From positions 1 to 28,207 of the forward strand of contig JBIQLO010000028.1 in NCBI GenBank assembly GCA_044464175.1: DNA of 28,207 nt, written 5' to 3'. Shown here piece by piece: positions 6,381-14,070 of this stretch (positions within the stretch are counted from its first letter, which is position 1; each line of letters begins with the position of its first letter). A program made the translations under genes and the position numbers. The DNA is from JBIQLO01 sp044464175 (GTDB lineage Bacteria; Planctomycetota; Phycisphaerae; Tepidisphaerales; Tepidisphaeraceae). The notes below the pieces were generated by a model that was given only the letters and a program-made list of their open reading frames with translations, made no database searches and was not told the origin of the DNA.

Positions 6381-7580
6381 TTATTTCACCGCCGCGAACT
6401 GCTGCCACACAGCCGAGGAGATGCCCGCGGTCTGCGGTTCTGGCGCTGGGGCGGCGGCTTCATCATGTTTGAATCGAACGACGCTGTATAGCAATCCCAG
6501 GGCCGCACAGGTAATGACCATGCCGCTGCCGCCGGCGCTGATCAGGGGGAGGGAGAGCCCCTTGGTCGGCACCGAGACGGTCGCCACTGCGATGTTGATC
6601 ATCGCCTGCAGTCCGATCATGGAGGCGATGCCGAATGCCAGCATCCGCCCGAAGCTGTCCCGCTTCTGCTTGATGACGCCCCAGGCGACATACAGAATCC
6701 CCAGGTACAGCGCCACCGTCAGCAGCGCGCCAAACAGCCCCAGCTCCTCGCAGATCACGGCAAAGATGAAATCAGTGGTGTCTTCCGGAAGATAACCGAG
6801 CTTCTGGATCCCGTTGCCCAGCCCTTTGCCGAAGATTCCGCCGGTTGAAAAGCTCAACAGGCTTTGAATCATATGATATCCCTCTTTCTGGGGGGCGGCA
6901 TACGGATCGAGAAACGCCAGGATGCGCCGCATCCGGTAATCCTTGTGCATCACAAACCAGCAGGCCGCCCCCAGGGCAGGCAGGATGATCAGGGCGACAT
7001 GCCACCATTTCACCCGCCCGCACAACAGCATGGTCACCGCGCACAGGCCGATCAACGCCGCCGTTCCGAAATCCTGCACCACCACCAGCAGGCAGATCAC
7101 CCCGATCGGGACAAGCGTCAGCAGAAAATGACCGAAACGCTCCAGGGGAACGGTCTGATCGGTTAGCCACCATGCCAGAAACAGCACTACCGCCCATTTG
7201 GCCAGTTCCGAGGGCTGGACCTGGATCGGCCCAAACGGCAGCCAGCGGCGAGCGCCGTTGACCTCCAGGCCGACATGCGGCACCAGCACCAGCAGGCACA
7301 TCAGGACCGTAGCGGTGAAAAACCAGAGAATGGGATTGCGCCAGCCGATCTTCCGCCGCAGGCGGTCATAGTCGATCCGCCCAATCAGAAAAAAGGTGGC
7401 GATGGCGACCCCGGCATACAGCAGATGCCGCAACCCGCGATGAGTCCATTGCCACTGCACATGTCCGCTGACCGTCATGGAGGCGGACTGGACCATCAGG
7501 GCTCCCAGAAACAGCAGCGCCAGCACGCACAGGGTCAGGATGTCCCGCTGCCGTAATCGGTAAATGGAGTCTTCCATCAT
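6381..7580 (-). CDS. ftsW: Peptidoglycan glycosyltransferase FtsW (SEDS family)
   Basis: A 399-residue polytopic protein with about ten membrane segments. It carries PIQVQPSELAKWAVVLFLAWWL (the conserved 'GfqPSElaKla' region), RRILAFLDPYAAPQKEGYHMIQSLLSFSTGGIFGKGLGNGIQKLGYLPEDTTDFIFAVICEELG (described by its key pieces 'GGIFGKGLGNG', 'LPEDTTDFIFA', 'EELG') and LPLISAGGSGM near the end. The TDFIFA/EELG pattern fits FtsW better than RodA. FtsW polymerises lipid II at the division septum with a class B PBP. Two adjacent ATGs (7580 and 7577) can serve as start; neither has a strong Shine-Dalgarno. The soluble tail (about 375-399) is alanine/proline-rich. It is followed by murG after 16 bp. Confidence 0.92.
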   Translation of the reverse strand: MMEDSIYRLRQRDILTLCVLALLFLGALMVQSASMTVSGHVQWQWTHRGLRHLLYAGVAIATFFLIGRIDYDRLRRKIGWRNPILWFFTATVLMCLLVLVPHVGLEVNGARRWLPFGPIQVQPSELAKWAVVLFLAWWLTDQTVPLERFGHFLLTLVPIGVICLLVVVQDFGTAALIGLCAVTMLLCGRVKWWHVALIILPALGAACWFVMHKDYRMRRILAFLDPYAAPQKEGYHMIQSLLSFSTGGIFGKGLGNGIQKLGYLPEDTTDFIFAVICEELGLFGALLTVALYLGILYVAWGVIKQKRDSFGRMLAFGIASMIGLQAMINIAVATVSVPTKGLSLPLISAGGSGMVITCAALGLLYSVVRFKHDEAAAPAPEPQTAGISSAVWQQFAAVK

Positions 7581-7665
7581 CCCATGTTATCGGACGATGG
7601 CGGGCCAACACTTGAGGGTTTGCATTTCGACACCGGAATCCGGCGGCCTTGGCGCCTATTTGCCT

Positions 7666-8118
7666 CTAGCGCCCGCGGGGACCCCGGCGCTGAGGCAGCT
7701 CTTTGGACTTGGGCGCCTTCTTCTCCAGCAGATGCATTGCCTTGGCCTGGTCGGCAACCTTGAAAATGCCGCTGGTCCGCCCGCCGGGGGCGCCGCTGGT
7801 GCAGTAGGCGTAATTGATGTTGATGTGGTGCTGTCCCAGCAGTGTGGCGACATCGGCCAGCGCCCCGGCGCGGTTGGGCAGATCCAGCAGCAGGACCTCC
7901 GTCTCAGTGGCGGGTAGGTTAAGCTGCTCGATGACCTTGCGGGCGGAGGCCGGCTCCTCCACCACGAACCGCAAGACCCCGTGTTCCTGGGCATCGACCA
8001 GCGTCAGGGCGACGAGGTTGACCTTTTCCTTCGCCAGCGCGCCGGTCACCTGGGCCAGAACACCCGGTTTATTCACCAGAAAGACGCTGAACTGCGTGAT
8101 CACGCGAACATTGGACAT
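7666..8118 (-). CDS. Tandem ACT-domain protein (amino-acid-binding regulatory type)
   Basis: With the start at 8118, preferred because AAGGGTGG precedes it at a usable distance while the ATG at 8151 has no Shine-Dalgarno, the protein is 150 residues. Two ACT modules are visible: VITQFSVFLVNKPGVLAQVTGALAKEKVN (about 5-33) and VLLLDLPNRAGALADVATLLGQHHININYAY (about 77-107), each with the ligand-binding 'N-x-P/A-G-x-L' turn. Such stand-alone ACT pairs bind amino acids and are usually regulatory. The C-terminus (KKAPKSKELPQRRGPRGR) is basic. It lies between lon and ftsW on the same strand. Confidence 0.82.
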   Translation of the reverse strand: MSNVRVITQFSVFLVNKPGVLAQVTGALAKEKVNLVALTLVDAQEHGVLRFVVEEPASARKVIEQLNLPATETEVLLLDLPNRAGALADVATLLGQHHININYAYCTSGAPGGRTSGIFKVADQAKAMHLLEKKAPKSKELPQRRGPRGR

Positions 8119-8189
8119 AGGTTTGTGCCACCCTTGATTTCGGGGAGCCATTCGCGGCTAGGTTTCATCCACGTCGCTTTTACACGGGG

Positions 8190-10616
8190 TCAAGACTTCT
8201 TTTTCTTCTTTGCCTTGGGATGGGCCGCCTTTTTGCCCAGGGCGATTTCCAGCACCTGATCCGTGTTTTCCACAAAATGAAAGTGAAGGCTGTTCCGCAC
8301 TTCCTCCGGAATGTCGGTCATGTCCTTTTCATTGCGCTTGGGGACGATGATCTGTTTGATGCCGGCTCGCTTGGCGGCCAGGCTCTTTTCCTTCAATCCG
8401 CCAATCGGCAGCACCAGCCCGCGCAGGGTGATCTCCCCGGTCATCGCCACATCCGAGCGCACCGGCTTGTTCAGCAGCAGCGATGCCAGCGCCGTGAACA
8501 TCGCCACCCCGGCGCTGGGACCATCCTTGGGGACCGCCCCTGCCGGCACGTGAATGTGGATGTCGCTTTCGGCCAATTTCTTAGGATCGATGCCCAGCTC
8601 CTCCGCGTGCGAGCGGACCAGCGTGAACGCGGCCGTTGCAGATTCCTTCATCACATCGCCGATCTGCCCGGTCAGCGTGATGTTCCCCTTGCCGGCCATC
8701 CGGCTGGCCTCAATGAAGAGAATTTCCCCGCCGAAGGGCGTGTAGGCCAGCCCCGTCGCGACGCCGGGCACACTCATGCGGCTGGCCAGCTCCGGTTCAA
8801 ACCGCCGCGGCCCCAGCGTCTTGACCACGAAGGCCGGATCGACGTTCACCTTTTTGGTCTTGCCGCCCACAATGTCGGCCGCGATGGCGCGGGCGATGGA
8901 GCCGATCGAGCGCTCCAGGTTGCGCACGCCCGCCTCCCGGGTATAGCTTTCGATCAGGCGTTTGAGCGCCTGGTCGGAGAATTTCGCCTGCTTGGGAGTC
9001 AGGCCGTTGGCCTCAAGCTGCCGCGGCACGAGATATTTGCGGGCGATGGAGAGCTTGTCCGCCTGGGTATAGCCGGGGATTTCAATGACCTCCATCCGGT
9101 CGCGCAGCGCCGCCGGCACCGGATCCATTGTGTTGGCCGTGGCGATGAAGAGCACCTTGGACAGGTCGAACGGCACATCCAGGTAATGGTCCGTGAATGT
9201 ATGATTTTGTGCCGGGTCAAGCACTTCCAGCAAGGCGGAGGCGGGGTCTCCCCGAAAATCGGCCCCGAGCTTGTCGATTTCGTCCAGCATCATGACCGGG
9301 TTGCGTGTGCCGGCTTTGCGCAGCTCGGCGATGATCCGTCCCGGCATCGAGCCGATGTAGGTGCGCCGATGGCCGCGGATGTCCGCCTCATCCCGCACAC
9401 CCCCGAGCGCCACCCGGATGAAGTTGCGCCCCATGGCTTCGGAGATGCTCTTGCCCAGCGAGGTCTTGCCCACCCCCGGCGGGCCGACGAAGCAGAGAAT
9501 CGCCCCGCCCCCATCCGGTTTGAGCTTCCGCACCGCCAGATATTCGATGATGCGTTTTTTGACCTTGTCCAGGTCGTAATGGTCCCGGTCCAGGATTTTT
9601 CGCGCCTCGCCCAGGTCGAGCTTGTCTTCGGTCTGCACCGACCAGGGCAGCTCGCTGAGGATCTGCAGCCAGGTGCGGATGACCCCGTACTCGGGGCTGG
9701 CACTGGGAATCGCCTCCAGGCGGCCCAGTTCCCGCGTCGCCTCCTTCATGACGTTTTCCGGGGGCTCGGCCGCCTCCAGCTTTTCGCGCAACTGCTCGAT
9801 CTCCGAGCCGCCGGCGCCCCCCTCGCTTTCGCCCAGCTCCTTGCGGATCGCCTTCATCTGCTCCTGCAGGTAATAGCGCCGCTGGCTCTTGTCGATGTTC
9901 TCCTTCACCTGCGACTGTATCTTGTTCTGCAACTCCAGCACATCCAGTTGCGTCGCCAGGCGGGCGGCGATCAGGCGCAATCGCTTCTCGACATCCAGCT
10001 CCTCCAGCATCCGCTGCTTTTCCACCGCCTCGGCCTGGAGGTTGGCGGCCAGAAAATCGGCCAGCGCCGACGGGTTGGTGATCGAGTTGAGCACCTGTGC
10101 CGCCTCATCCGGGGTATTGGGCGAAAGTTCAATCACCCGGTTGGCCTGCTGGCGCACGCTGTTGAGCAGCGCTTCCATGCCCGGCGTGGGGTCCAGATGG
10201 TCCTCAAGGATTTCAATCTGTCCCAGGGCGAACGGATCGGTCTGGGGCAGCGCCTTCAGACGGAAGCGCGCCAGGCCATGGACGATGATCGACTGATTGC
10301 CATCGGGCAGTTTGAAGAGCTTGAGGATCATCGCCGCCACGCCCACCGCGTTCAGGTCGGCCTGGCCGGGGTCCTCCACCTCCGGGTTGCGCTGGGTCAC
10401 CACGCCGATGAGCTTGTCCCCCGGCATCACTTCATCCAGGAGCGCCTTGCTTTTGGGACGTCCGACGTTCAACGGCATCACGGTGCCGGGAAAGACCACC
10501 AGATTGCGGATCGGCAGGATGGGCAGAAGGTTGGGGATGATCATCCGCTGACCGTTGGCGCCCGTGCGGATGGTCGTCGTTTCCGGGGAGCGATCGATAA
10601 TCAGGTTTTCAGTCAT
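8190..10616 (-). CDS. lon: ATP-dependent Lon protease (LonA type)
   Basis: An 808-residue protein with the full LonA layout: N-terminal substrate-binding LON domain (about 30-220, LPILPIRNLVVFPG), coiled-coil region (about 190-300), AAA+ module with Walker A GPPGVGKTS (378-386) and Walker B MMLDEID (442-448), and the C-terminal protease domain with the catalytic serine in PKDGPSAGVA (Ser701) and lysine in LKEKSLAAKRAG (Lys744), 43 residues apart as in E. coli Lon. It degrades misfolded and specific regulatory proteins in the cytoplasm. A lysine-rich tail (KKAAHPKAKKKKKS) extends beyond the usual end. The gene follows hsp20 after 73 bp on the same strand, a protein-quality-control pairing. The Shine-Dalgarno is weak (AAAGAA). 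Confidence 0.97.
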   Translation of the reverse strand: MTENLIIDRSPETTTIRTGANGQRMIIPNLLPILPIRNLVVFPGTVMPLNVGRPKSKALLDEVMPGDKLIGVVTQRNPEVEDPGQADLNAVGVAAMILKLFKLPDGNQSIIVHGLARFRLKALPQTDPFALGQIEILEDHLDPTPGMEALLNSVRQQANRVIELSPNTPDEAAQVLNSITNPSALADFLAANLQAEAVEKQRMLEELDVEKRLRLIAARLATQLDVLELQNKIQSQVKENIDKSQRRYYLQEQMKAIRKELGESEGGAGGSEIEQLREKLEAAEPPENVMKEATRELGRLEAIPSASPEYGVIRTWLQILSELPWSVQTEDKLDLGEARKILDRDHYDLDKVKKRIIEYLAVRKLKPDGGGAILCFVGPPGVGKTSLGKSISEAMGRNFIRVALGGVRDEADIRGHRRTYIGSMPGRIIAELRKAGTRNPVMMLDEIDKLGADFRGDPASALLEVLDPAQNHTFTDHYLDVPFDLSKVLFIATANTMDPVPAALRDRMEVIEIPGYTQADKLSIARKYLVPRQLEANGLTPKQAKFSDQALKRLIESYTREAGVRNLERSIGSIARAIAADIVGGKTKKVNVDPAFVVKTLGPRRFEPELASRMSVPGVATGLAYTPFGGEILFIEASRMAGKGNITLTGQIGDVMKESATAAFTLVRSHAEELGIDPKKLAESDIHIHVPAGAVPKDGPSAGVAMFTALASLLLNKPVRSDVAMTGEITLRGLVLPIGGLKEKSLAAKRAGIKQIIVPKRNEKDMTDIPEEVRNSLHFHFVENTDQVLEIALGKKAAHPKAKKKKKS

Positions 10617-10635
10617 GGTTCATTCTTTTTGGTGC

Positions 10636-10687
10636 ATGATCCGGGGCTTGTCCCCGGGCTATTGGCCCAGCTACGGCCGGGAATCAT
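10636..10687. repeat. Structured palindromic element between hsp20 and lon
   Basis: The 73-bp gap is nearly filled by nested inverted repeats: CCGGGG (10641-10646) pairs with CCCCGG (10652-10657); GGGC (10656-10659) can instead pair with GCCC (10665-10668); the outer ATGAT (10636-10640) pairs with ATCAT (10683-10687). No T-run follows on either strand. This resembles a REP/BIME-type unit, or an mRNA processing/stability hairpin that separates hsp20 and lon expression. Confidence 0.5.
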
Positions 10688-10689
10688 GG

Positions 10690-11109
10690 CTACTTTTTCG
10701 GCACTTCAATCCAGAGCATTCCATTGCGATAGTTGGCGACGATCCGCTCCTTTTCCACATTGCGAGGCAACTCCACGATCCGGGAAAACAGGCCGTGATC
10801 AATTTCCATCAGGTGGACGCGCAGGCGATCCTTGGTGATGCTGGGCTCATCATCGGTGTGGGCCGGTACCGTCCGCGCCCCCCGCAGGATCAGACGCTGA
10901 TCGCGCACCTCCAGATCGATCTTCTCCTTGTCCACCCCCGCCAGATCGACGCAGAGAAGATACGCCTGGTCCGTCTCATATAGATTGACATCGGGCGTCC
11001 AGGTCTCGCTTGGATAAAAGTTGTAATACCCCTTTTGAAACTGGTCCATGAGTTGAGCCATCTTCTGGCCCAGATTCTGGAAGGACGGTTCGGTGGCGGT
11101 TTCAATCAT
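10690..11109 (-). CDS. Hsp20/alpha-crystallin small heat shock protein
   Basis: A 139-residue protein with a short N-terminal arm (about 1-35) and an alpha-crystallin domain starting at WTPDVNLYETDQAYLLCVDLAGVDKEKI (about 37-64). It continues with LEVRDQRLILRGAR, FSRIVELPRNVEKERIVANYRNGMLWIEVPKK; the 'A-x-y-x-N-G-M-L-x-I-x-x-P-K' end is the family signature. There is almost no C-terminal extension and no I-x-I motif, so oligomer assembly may differ from classical small Hsps. It holds unfolding proteins in a refoldable state. GGAGAACCC precedes the ATG. It is upstream of lon on the same strand, so holding and degradation may be induced together. Confidence 0.93.
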   Translation of the reverse strand: MIETATEPSFQNLGQKMAQLMDQFQKGYYNFYPSETWTPDVNLYETDQAYLLCVDLAGVDKEKIDLEVRDQRLILRGARTVPAHTDDEPSITKDRLRVHLMEIDHGLFSRIVELPRNVEKERIVANYRNGMLWIEVPKK

Positions 11110-11211
11110 GCTGGGTTCTCCGCGGACAAAAATGGGCGTTCCTCACCTCCGGGTCATCATAACCTCCGGCGTGGCATCATACTACTTAAGAAATATCAGC
11201 CCGAACGCCTT

Positions 11212-11742
11212 CTAGTGAATTTTTTCCAGTTGCCAGTCGATGTTCGCTTCCTCGCATAAACTTCCCAGTTCCTGCCGCAGTCGCCCGATCGGGGCGGAGG
11301 GGGGAATGGAAAGAATCAGCTCCATGTCGAACAGCGGTGCGCCTGTGATGGGGGCAGGACAAAGGCGGGTTTGCAGATTTTCAATGTTCACGTTCCGCTC
11401 CCGCAGCAGTTGGGCAATCTGATGAACCAGGCCCTGCCGGTCGATTGCGCTGGCACTGAGGCGATAGGGCAGTGCTCCCTCCTCCGAAGTGCGCGGAGGC
11501 GAATCAGCCGGGTGCAATTCCGCGTGAAGCCGCGATTGCCGCTCCAGTTCCTTTAACTGCTGCCGCAGCGAGTCCACCGCCTCCTCCGGCGCGGCAATCA
11601 GCGCCATCAGCGCGAACTGCCCCCGGAGATTGACCATCCGGCTGTCTTCAATATTGCCCCCGCCGCGCAAAATGAAATGGCTGACCTCCTCCACCAGCCC
11701 CGGGCGGTCCTCGCCGATCGCCGTTAAAATGGCGTGCCTCAT
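11212..11742 (-). CDS. GcvR-like double ACT-domain regulator
   Basis: A 176-residue protein with two ACT domains: AILTAIGEDRPGLVEEVSHFILRGGGNIEDSRMVNLRGQFALMALI (about 4-49) and YRLSASAIDRQGLVHQIAQLLRERNVNIENLQT (about 92-124). The spacing, the 'GEDRPGLVE' and 'DRQGLVHQIA' turns and the length match the GcvR family (glycine cleavage system transcriptional repressor in E. coli), where the protein acts through GcvA rather than binding DNA directly. No gcvA or glycine-cleavage gene is present here, so the regulatory target is unknown. About 100 bp separate it from hsp20 downstream. Confidence 0.82.
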   Translation of the reverse strand: MRHAILTAIGEDRPGLVEEVSHFILRGGGNIEDSRMVNLRGQFALMALIAAPEEAVDSLRQQLKELERQSRLHAELHPADSPPRTSEEGALPYRLSASAIDRQGLVHQIAQLLRERNVNIENLQTRLCPAPITGAPLFDMELILSIPPSAPIGRLRQELGSLCEEANIDWQLEKIH

Positions 11743-11852
11743 TCCGCGTAGCCTACCGCCGCTGGCGAGAGGGGAAAAGAGTTAATTTCAGCCGGCGCCA
11801 GGCTCAAGCCAAGACCGCCCGTCCCGGATCACTGCACAAAGAGCGAAATGCA

Positions 11853-12578
11853 TCAGGCGATCGAGCGTCCCCCGTCCAGCGGAATGATCTGCCCGGTGAT
11901 GTAGCTGCCTCCCGTTGCCAGATAGAGAATCAGATCGGCCACATCCCGAGGCGTGCCGGCCCGCGCCAAGGGAACGCGCCTCAGGTATTGCGCACGTTCC
12001 GCTTCAGGCATGTCCGCGGGCCATTCCACCACGCCCGGAGCGATCGCATTGACCCTCACCCGCGGTGCCAGTTCCCGCGCCAAACCCTTGGTCAGGCTGT
12101 TCAACGCCGCCTTGCTTGTGCAGTAACCCAGGTAGGGGGGATAGGGTCGATCCGCCATGCCGTCGCTCATGTTCACGATCATTCCGCCGGTCGCCTGCAG
12201 CAGCGGCTCAAACCGCCGCGCCAGCAGCAGCGGCGATTCCACATGTATGGCAAAGAACCACCGCATCTGCTCGACAGTGGCCTGATGCAGGCCGCTGGGC
12301 TGATAGATGGAGGCGTTGTTCACCAGGAGATCGAGCTGCGAAAAGTCATTTTGAAAGGACGCGAAAATCGCCTCTGTCGCTCCCTCCGGCTGTGTCAGGT
12401 CGCATTGAATCGCCAGCGCTCGCCGTCCCTGATCCCGCAGGTGGCGCTCCAGATCTTCCGCTTCCGTCTCACTGTGGAAATAAGTGAAAGCGATGTCGAA
12501 TCCCGCCGCCGCCAAATGCTCAGCGATGCCGCGTCCCACGCGGCAGGCGGCTCCGGTAATAAGGGCGACACGTGACAT
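11853..12578 (-). CDS. SDR-family oxidoreductase, pteridine-reductase (PTR1/FolM) type
   Basis: A 241-residue Rossmann-fold short-chain dehydrogenase. The cofactor loop is TGAACRVG (8-15): the usual TGxxxGxG has arginine at the sixth place (Arg13), as in PTR1-type NADPH pteridine reductases. NNAS is at 87-90. The catalytic Tyr152-xxx-Lys156 (YCTSK) is preceded 13 residues earlier by Asp139 (NMSDGMAD), replacing the normal serine, again the D-Y-K arrangement of PTR1. The C-terminus ITGQIIPLDGGRSIA is typical of SDRs. PTR1/FolM reduce dihydrobiopterin or dihydrofolate, so a role in tetrahydropterin or folate supply is likely. The start is 11 bp after the stop of the binding lipoprotein gene, so the two are probably cotranscribed. 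Confidence 0.86.
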   Translation of the reverse strand: MSRVALITGAACRVGRGIAEHLAAAGFDIAFTYFHSETEAEDLERHLRDQGRRALAIQCDLTQPEGATEAIFASFQNDFSQLDLLVNNASIYQPSGLHQATVEQMRWFFAIHVESPLLLARRFEPLLQATGGMIVNMSDGMADRPYPPYLGYCTSKAALNSLTKGLARELAPRVRVNAIAPGVVEWPADMPEAERAQYLRRVPLARAGTPRDVADLILYLATGGSYITGQIIPLDGGRSIA

Positions 12579-12589
12579 GTTGCTGCCGG

Positions 12590-13582
12590 TCAGGGATGTT
12601 GGCCGTCGGGTTGCCCGAAAATCGAAACGAACGCCCGATCCACATCCGGCATGGAGTTTAGAACCTTCAGATCGACCAGTTGCTTTCCCAGCGTCTGCCA
12701 GCGTTCCTTGCTCATGACCCCCAGTTGATCCGCCGTCTTCCCTTCAATCAGCGGCCGCTGCGCCTTGGCGGCCTCGGCAAATGCCTCAAGGCTCATTTCA
12801 TCATTCTTCTTATGCATCGCCTGGTTGGCCGGCTCTGGATCTTTCAAATAATCCCGCCACCCTTCCCGCAGCGCCTCGGCCATGGCCCGAACCGTAACAC
12901 GATGCGCTTTCAAGTACGATCCAGTCGTGATAATCACCCCCGCATAGGGATTGTATCCCGATTCCGCGATAAGAAAGACCTGTGGATCGGAACCGTGCAG
13001 CTTGGCGGTGATGGGCTCAGACGTGATGAAGCATTGCTGGGCATAGTTCGGATCGGCGAAAAACGGCTGAAGCGATCCGGAATAGACCACCGCCTTCGCC
13101 TTCCAATCGTGACCCACCTGCTTTTTCAGATAATCCAGATAATGCAATCCCGGCTCCACTGCCAGCGTCACCGGCGAACGCAGTAGGTCATCCAGGCTTT
13201 TAAAGCCCTTGGAGGCGTGGGCCATGATGCCTTGGGGATTGGTCTGATACGTGGTGCAGAAGGCAACCAGATCCGCGCCCTGCTGGCGGGAAATCAGCAC
13301 CTCATCGGCCGCCAGCACACCGAACTGAGCATCCCCTTTCAGCAGAATCTGCTTGGTGGGCACCCCCGGCCCACCGGCCACGATGGTCACGTCGAGCCCG
13401 TGCCGCTTGAAAGCGCCGTTCAGTTGGGCGGCATAAATACCGCCAAACTCCGGCTCCGGCTTCCAATTCAGCACGATGGCCACCGGCGTCAGGCCGCTCT
13501 GTGAGCTTGGAGCTGTCTTTCCACACCCTCCGATCCAAAGCAATATAGTCGCCAGAATCCCCAACCATCGCCCATGATTCAT
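12590..13582 (-). CDS. NMT1/THI5-like periplasmic substrate-binding lipoprotein
   Basis: A 330-residue protein with a lipoprotein signal peptide: N-terminal MNHGRWLGILATILLWIGGC, lipidated cysteine about residue 20. Mature domain starts VAIVLNWKPEPEFGGIYAAQLNGAF, the NMT1/THI5-like / SsuA-type fold, with GGPGVPTKQILLKGDAQFGV, DEVLISRQQGADLVAF and PVTLAVEPGLHYLDYL. Relatives bind thiamine-pyrimidine precursors, riboflavin, taurine or nitrate; the ligand cannot be chosen from sequence. No permease or ATPase gene is nearby, so it is an orphan binding protein in this window. AAAGGATG precedes the ATG. The SDR gene follows after 11 bp, suggesting the imported compound and the reductase are related, perhaps a pterin, flavin or pyrimidine; this is inference. 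Confidence 0.83.
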   Translation of the reverse strand: MNHGRWLGILATILLWIGGCGKTAPSSQSGLTPVAIVLNWKPEPEFGGIYAAQLNGAFKRHGLDVTIVAGGPGVPTKQILLKGDAQFGVLAADEVLISRQQGADLVAFCTTYQTNPQGIMAHASKGFKSLDDLLRSPVTLAVEPGLHYLDYLKKQVGHDWKAKAVVYSGSLQPFFADPNYAQQCFITSEPITAKLHGSDPQVFLIAESGYNPYAGVIITTGSYLKAHRVTVRAMAEALREGWRDYLKDPEPANQAMHKKNDEMSLEAFAEAAKAQRPLIEGKTADQLGVMSKERWQTLGKQLVDLKVLNSMPDVDRAFVSIFGQPDGQHP

Positions 13583-13651
13583 TCGACAATCATCCTTTCC
13601 CTTTGCCGGCCGCCGCGCAACCGGCCCGGCCTGGCTGACGCCACCGTCAAC

Positions 13652-14002
13652 TCACGGCCTTGATTGCCCTTTCCGGATTCGGCTTCGATCGATGTAACGG
13701 GGCGTCTTGGCCTGATTGGGCGTGCCGTCCTCAGTATCCGGTGCGCCGCGCCCGGCGTCGGCCGCATCCCGCTCATCTTCCTCATCGTCGGCATTGATCT
13801 GGCTGGGGGCGTGCCGGTTCTTCACCGCCTGCTTCGTTGAATCATCCCGGTCTTCGGGTACGGCATCATCGTTGTTGTCCAGGCGCCCCATGCCCGACTC
13901 GTATTCCGGCTTTTCCCGGCCATACGTCCGTGCCGGATCAGGAAGGGTCTCTTCCTCCTCCTGATCTCTGGATTTGACTTCATTCCGTTTCTGCTGATCC
14001 AT
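13652..14002 (-). CDS. Small charged, probably disordered hypothetical protein
   Basis: A 116-residue protein starting MDQQKRNEVKSRDQEEEE. The start at 14002 is chosen because a perfect AGGAGG Shine-Dalgarno lies 4 bp before it; an in-frame ATG at 14059 lacks one. A TACAAT -10-like hexamer lies at 14025-14030, between the two candidate starts, further favouring 14002. Composition is dominated by D, E, R, K, N and P, with an acidic block DDEEDERDAADAG and no hydrophobic segment or cysteine, so it is likely unstructured. I recognise no family. It is isolated between the PpiD-like gene and the binding-protein gene on the same strand. Confidence 0.65.
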   Translation of the reverse strand: MDQQKRNEVKSRDQEEEETLPDPARTYGREKPEYESGMGRLDNNDDAVPEDRDDSTKQAVKNRHAPSQINADDEEDERDAADAGRGAPDTEDGTPNQAKTPRYIDRSRIRKGQSRP

Positions 14003-14024
14003 GTTGCCTCCTGAATATGAAGGC

Positions 14025-14030
14025 ATTGTA
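14025..14030 (-). promoter_or_regulatory. Possible -10 element for the small acidic protein
   Basis: On the minus strand TACAAT occupies 14030-14025, about 23 bp upstream of the start codon. The position 17 bp further upstream reads TTACCC, a poor -35. A TTGACG also occurs upstream but at 23 bp spacing, too far. Confidence 0.35.
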
Positions 14031-14070
14031 ACATGCTCAGGCGCATCGGGTAACGTCAAAACAGAGTCGC

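Noticed and set aside
8220..10838. 872-codon plus-strand ORF opposite lon
   Set aside because: It is the antisense shadow of lon, caused by GC-biased third positions; it has no Shine-Dalgarno and reads as low-complexity R/H/Q/G-rich protein.
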